Source of the DNA: an uncultured Eubacteriales bacterium
Lineage (GTDB): Bacteria > Bacillota > Clostridia > Oscillospirales > CAG-272
Length of the DNA: 31,633 nucleotides
Assembly (NCBI GenBank): GCA_934462825.1
Contig: CAKSIP010000017.1
Location: 1-31,633 of the forward strand
Reading direction: 5' to 3'
The first letter of the stretch is position 1; each line of letters begins with the position of its first letter. This document shows positions 29,651-31,633 of this stretch, one piece after another. A model generated the notes under the pieces. The model searched no databases. It was not told the DNA's origin and saw nothing but the letters and a program-made list of their open reading frames with translations. The position numbers and the translations under genes are program-made.

Positions 29651-29802
29651 CAAACAGGCGTAATCTTATATAGGCAGTAATGGATTGGCGGGAATGAAAG
29701 CGAAGTCGTCAATTCAAATTCTGTTTTTTGAAAAACAAGGCAAAATACAGCTCTTAAATTCAAATATTCCGCGAAGGGCGCGAACCGCAAGATATGGTAA
29801 CA

Positions 29803-29837
29803 AAAAAGCACAAGACCCGCTAAATCTTGCGCTTTTT
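29803..29837. terminator. bidirectional terminator after the 88-residue gene
   Basis: AAAAAGC-A-CAAGA pairs with TCTTG-C-GCTTTTT with one mismatch around a 9-base loop. On the minus strand it is followed by T, about 100 bases after the stop at 29935. Confidence 0.6.
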
Positions 29838-29879
29838 GTGTTTTGTAGCTTTTTCGTACTACAAAGATATATAAGAGCG

Positions 29880-29926
29880 ACCAAACGTCGTAAAAACAAG
29901 GCAAGAAAGACCAAACGTCGTTTTTT
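29880..29926. repeat. 13-base direct repeat GACCAAACGTCGT
   Basis: The unit occurs at about 29879-29891 and 29911-29923, 32 bases apart, between the terminator and the stop of the 88-residue gene. Each copy is also a weak inverted repeat (CGAC..GTCG). The function is unknown; it could be the residue of an insertion. Confidence 0.45.
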
Positions 29927-29934
29927 GATATAGC

Positions 29935-30201
29935 TCAATCGGTGATTCTTCTGTCGGTCAATATACCGTAGATATACGAAGGTGCAATGATTGCCTTGTT
30001 GAAATCCGTTTTGCTTCCACCAAGCATCGCGTTTGCTTTTTCAAGCATTTCTTTCGTTACAATCCATTTCCTGCTACCGTTCCGGATAGGTTGTAATTTA
30101 TTGTCATTCAGTATTTTATATGTAAACGGCAGGCCGGTCACTGTGAAAAAAGTTTCGCCTTCCATACTCACAATTCTATTCCATAATTCATTTGTATTCA
30201 T
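29935..30201 (-). CDS. small conserved protein of unknown function
   Basis: The 88-residue protein reads ELWNRIVSMEGETFFTVTGL, FTYKI, NGSRKWIVTKEMLEKA and a final SYIYGILTDRRI. This layout (WxRI..LEGETF.T.TGxPFTY, then a start-of-helix KEMLEKA, then PSYIxxILxDxRI) is familiar to me from small unannotated proteins found beside mobile elements and restriction genes; I know of no function. The start at ATG 30201 has AAAGGCG upstream; an ATG at 30219 is too close to that site. It has no membrane segment. The region is more AT-rich than the housekeeping genes to its left, in keeping with transferred DNA. Confidence 0.65.
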   Translation of the reverse strand: MNTNELWNRIVSMEGETFFTVTGLPFTYKILNDNKLQPIRNGSRKWIVTKEMLEKANAMLGGSKTDFNKAIIAPSYIYGILTDRRITD

Positions 30202-30308
30202 TGATGTTTCGCCTTTCAAAAACGACGGTTTCCATATTCATGTTTACATCAACCGTTTTATATCCTATACTGAGCCAGCTCAATGCGATCGAATGCGTCG
30301 TCGTGTTT

Positions 30309-30334
30309 GCCCAGAACGCTCTATGTTCTCTGGC
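30309..30334. repeat. imperfect inverted repeat in the 30202-30525 gap
   Basis: GCCCAGAAC and GTTCTCTGGC pair with one bulge across a 7-base loop. Function unknown. Confidence 0.4.
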
Positions 30335-30375
30335 GGATCCCGGGAGAGAAAAGCCAATTGTTTTCTCTATTTCGT

Positions 30376-30427
30376 TGAAAAGACCTTGTAATCCGAACCA
30401 TTACGGTTTAGATGCAAGGTCTTTTCA
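30376..30427. terminator. large hairpin, possible terminator, in the 30202-30525 gap
   Basis: TGAAAAGACCTTG and its exact complement CAAGGTCTTTTCA enclose 26 bases that can themselves pair (AACC..GGTT, CCG..CGG). It lies between the HEPN-like fragment and the 88-residue gene, where no gene is supported. A bidirectional terminator is the simplest reading. Confidence 0.55.
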
Positions 30428-30525
30428 GATGGCTATCACATACGAAATAGCTACGCTATCATCTCATCAAAAGGTCCCCGATCATCCACTTATTTTTCGT
30501 AACATTTATATAGCGATACAATCTA

Positions 30526-30891
30526 TCATAATATAGCATCTTCAATATAAATTTTAATTTCCGTATCACTGTATCCTGCTTGCCTTAAAATTATACAATA
30601 ATTCACACACTCAAGCAATCGTACAGCCGCAATAACATCTTGCGTTGCTACAAACTTACATTTTGCGTGTGCAAGTTCGTTTCGCCAATCATTGATAGTT
30701 TGAGCCAACTGTGATATCCGTCCCTCATCAAACCGTTCATCTAAAATCGAAGCAAGCCCTCGCCATTCTTTATAGCCGTTATATACTTTGCATAACACAT
30801 CTTTTAGTGATAGCGTTGGGATAATACGTTTTGCAATATTTTCTATTGTTTTTTTATTCTTTCCTGTATATTTTTTTGCTTCTCCAAGCAC
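30526..30891 (-). pseudogene. HEPN-like domain fragment, probably the 3' end of a larger gene
   Basis: The 121-residue frame can start only at a GTG at 30891 and shows no ribosome binding site. It is helical throughout and contains RNELAHAK, an R-x4-H motif of the HEPN type found in RNases of toxin and phage-defence systems (for example ApeA-like proteins). The rest (LAQTINDW before it, LLECVNYCIILRQAGYS after it) fits the end of such a domain. The frame is open a little further upstream, to a stop at 30916, and overlaps the end of the recombinase. I read it as the C-terminal remnant of a larger protein left by a deletion that also cut the recombinase. If intact, it would be a small stand-alone HEPN protein. 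Confidence 0.5.
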
Positions 30892-31508
30892 TAACTGTTG
30901 AATCTTGCTATCTGATCAAGACATTTGCCGTCGAGATACATATCGAAAATCGCTCGGATATATTTTGCTTCTTCCTCGACAATTTCGGGTTCGCCGTCCT
31001 CACCTTTTCGGTAGCCGAGAAGATTATATCGGAACTTAAATGTCCCCGACTGCATACGTTGACGAATACCCCACCGCACGTTTGCGCTGATATTCTCGCT
31101 TTCCGCTTGGGCAAGGACACTATATAAACCTAACGCCATTTCGTTTTCGGTTTTAAGAGAATCAAGGGCTTGTTCTTCAAAATATACGCCTATTCCTTTT
31201 GCTTTCAGTCGTCTTACATAATTCAAACTGTCAACGGTATTTCTCGCAAAACGAGCAACGGACTTTGTAAGGATAAGGTCGATTTTCCCTTTTTCGCAAT
31301 CGCGCATCATACGCATAAAATTTGTTCGTTTTTTAGCCATTACACCCGTAATGCCTTCGTCTGCGTAAATGTCAACGAATCTCCACCGGGGATTTTTTGC
31401 TATTGCGTCGGTATAATACGCCACCTGCGCTTTGTAACTTTCAAGCTGATCTTCGCTATCCGTGCTGACTCGGCAATAGGCGGCAACTCGCAACAAACTA
31501 TAGCACAC
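30891..31508 (-). pseudogene. large serine recombinase, C-terminally truncated
   Basis: The 205-residue frame has the resolvase catalytic domain: VAAYCRVSTDSEDQLESYKAQV with the catalytic serine in RVST, LTKSVARFARN with active-site arginines, and the start of the recombinase domain (GTFKFRYNLLGYRKG, EEEAKYIRAIFDMYLDGKCLDQIA). Large serine recombinases normally run on for 250-400 more residues through the zinc-ribbon and coiled-coil domains; here it stops after QIARFNS. The start is a GTG at 31508, after an A-rich stretch, because a stop lies just upstream in frame. These enzymes move integrative elements and phages. The truncation and the fragment behind it suggest a decayed element. Confidence 0.8.
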
Positions 31509-31553
31509 TTTTTTTCAATGTGCAACTGCGATTTCCGCACGTTTCGCCCGTCA

Positions 31554-31631
31554 TTAAAAAAATCGCGGAATTTCGTATTTTAATCGCCCGATTTCGCTGA
31601 ATTTACCCTCTCTTTTTCGCGCGATGATCTC
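31554..31631 (-). CDS. possible 3' end of a gene entering from the right edge
   Basis: A minus-strand frame is open from the window edge for 25 codons and ends KYEIPRFF with a TAA at 31554-31556, 45 bases before the recombinase start. Such short ends often belong to an upstream recombinase or element gene. Nothing in it identifies a family and it may be chance. Confidence 0.2.
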   Translation of the reverse strand, partial: EIIARKREGKFSEIGRLKYEIPRFF

Positions 31632-31633
31632 AT

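Noticed and set aside
30192..30536. A 114-codon plus-strand frame in the gap before the HEPN fragment
   Set aside because: There is no ribosome binding site, it overlaps the start of the 88-residue gene on the other strand and spans the large hairpin. Parts look protein-like, so it may deserve a database search, but I cannot support it.

Overview
The window reads as chromosomal DNA of a Firmicute of class Clostridia, probably a gut-type member of the Oscillospirales or Christensenellales sort; the exact lineage is my inference. The signs are strong AGGAGG-type ribosome binding sites, many TTGACA-N17-TATAAT promoters, an L10-leader RNA before rplJ, cysteine-containing L28 and L33 proteins, the UPF0210/ACT gene pair, MtaB and MgtE. 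Almost all of it is ordinary housekeeping DNA in short operons. Convergent operons are usually separated by long, perfect, apparently bidirectional hairpins.

Layout. 1-927 is the 3' end of a glycoside-hydrolase-like gene. 928-1453 holds terminators, a small set of repeats and tRNA-Ala(GGC). 1510-3610 is a LysR regulator, divergent from a PQ-loop membrane protein fused to a degenerate SGNH domain, with a perfect palindrome between them. 3637-5270 is a ppa/PHP-phosphoesterase operon, divergent from birA (5383-6177). 6337-9484 is a NUDIX / MFS transporter / glycerophosphodiesterase operon on the minus strand. 9716-10099 is a small conserved unknown gene. 10142-11474 is rplJ-rplL behind an L10 leader and an attenuator-like hairpin. 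11607-12290 is an SGNH hydrolase. 12421-15605 (minus) is ftsZ followed by a GH20 hexosaminidase gene. 15930-18918 is mtaB plus a divergent PurL-like gene of unknown role. Then come rpmB, a YgjP-type metallopeptidase (minus), hom-gdhA, the UPF0210/ACT pair (minus) and mgtE (minus) behind a long structured leader. 26784-29525 (minus) is rpmG-secE-nusG-rplK-rplA. From about 29650 the DNA becomes more AT-rich and looks like an old mobile-element insertion: a small unknown gene, a HEPN-like gene fragment and a truncated large serine recombinase.

Points that stand out. SecE carries an extra N-terminal signal-like helix and a Ser/Ala/Thr-rich linker. The PurL-like protein behind mtaB seems to have lost its substrate motif. 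The PQ-loop/pseudo-SGNH fusion has an in-frame internal ribosome binding site. The mgtE leader looks like a riboswitch with a terminator but does not match the M-box as I know it. The usual rplKAJL cluster is split into two separately promoted units. I found no CRISPR array, rRNA, complete insertion sequence or convincing new defence system. All functional calls come from reading sequence motifs; no database search was run.
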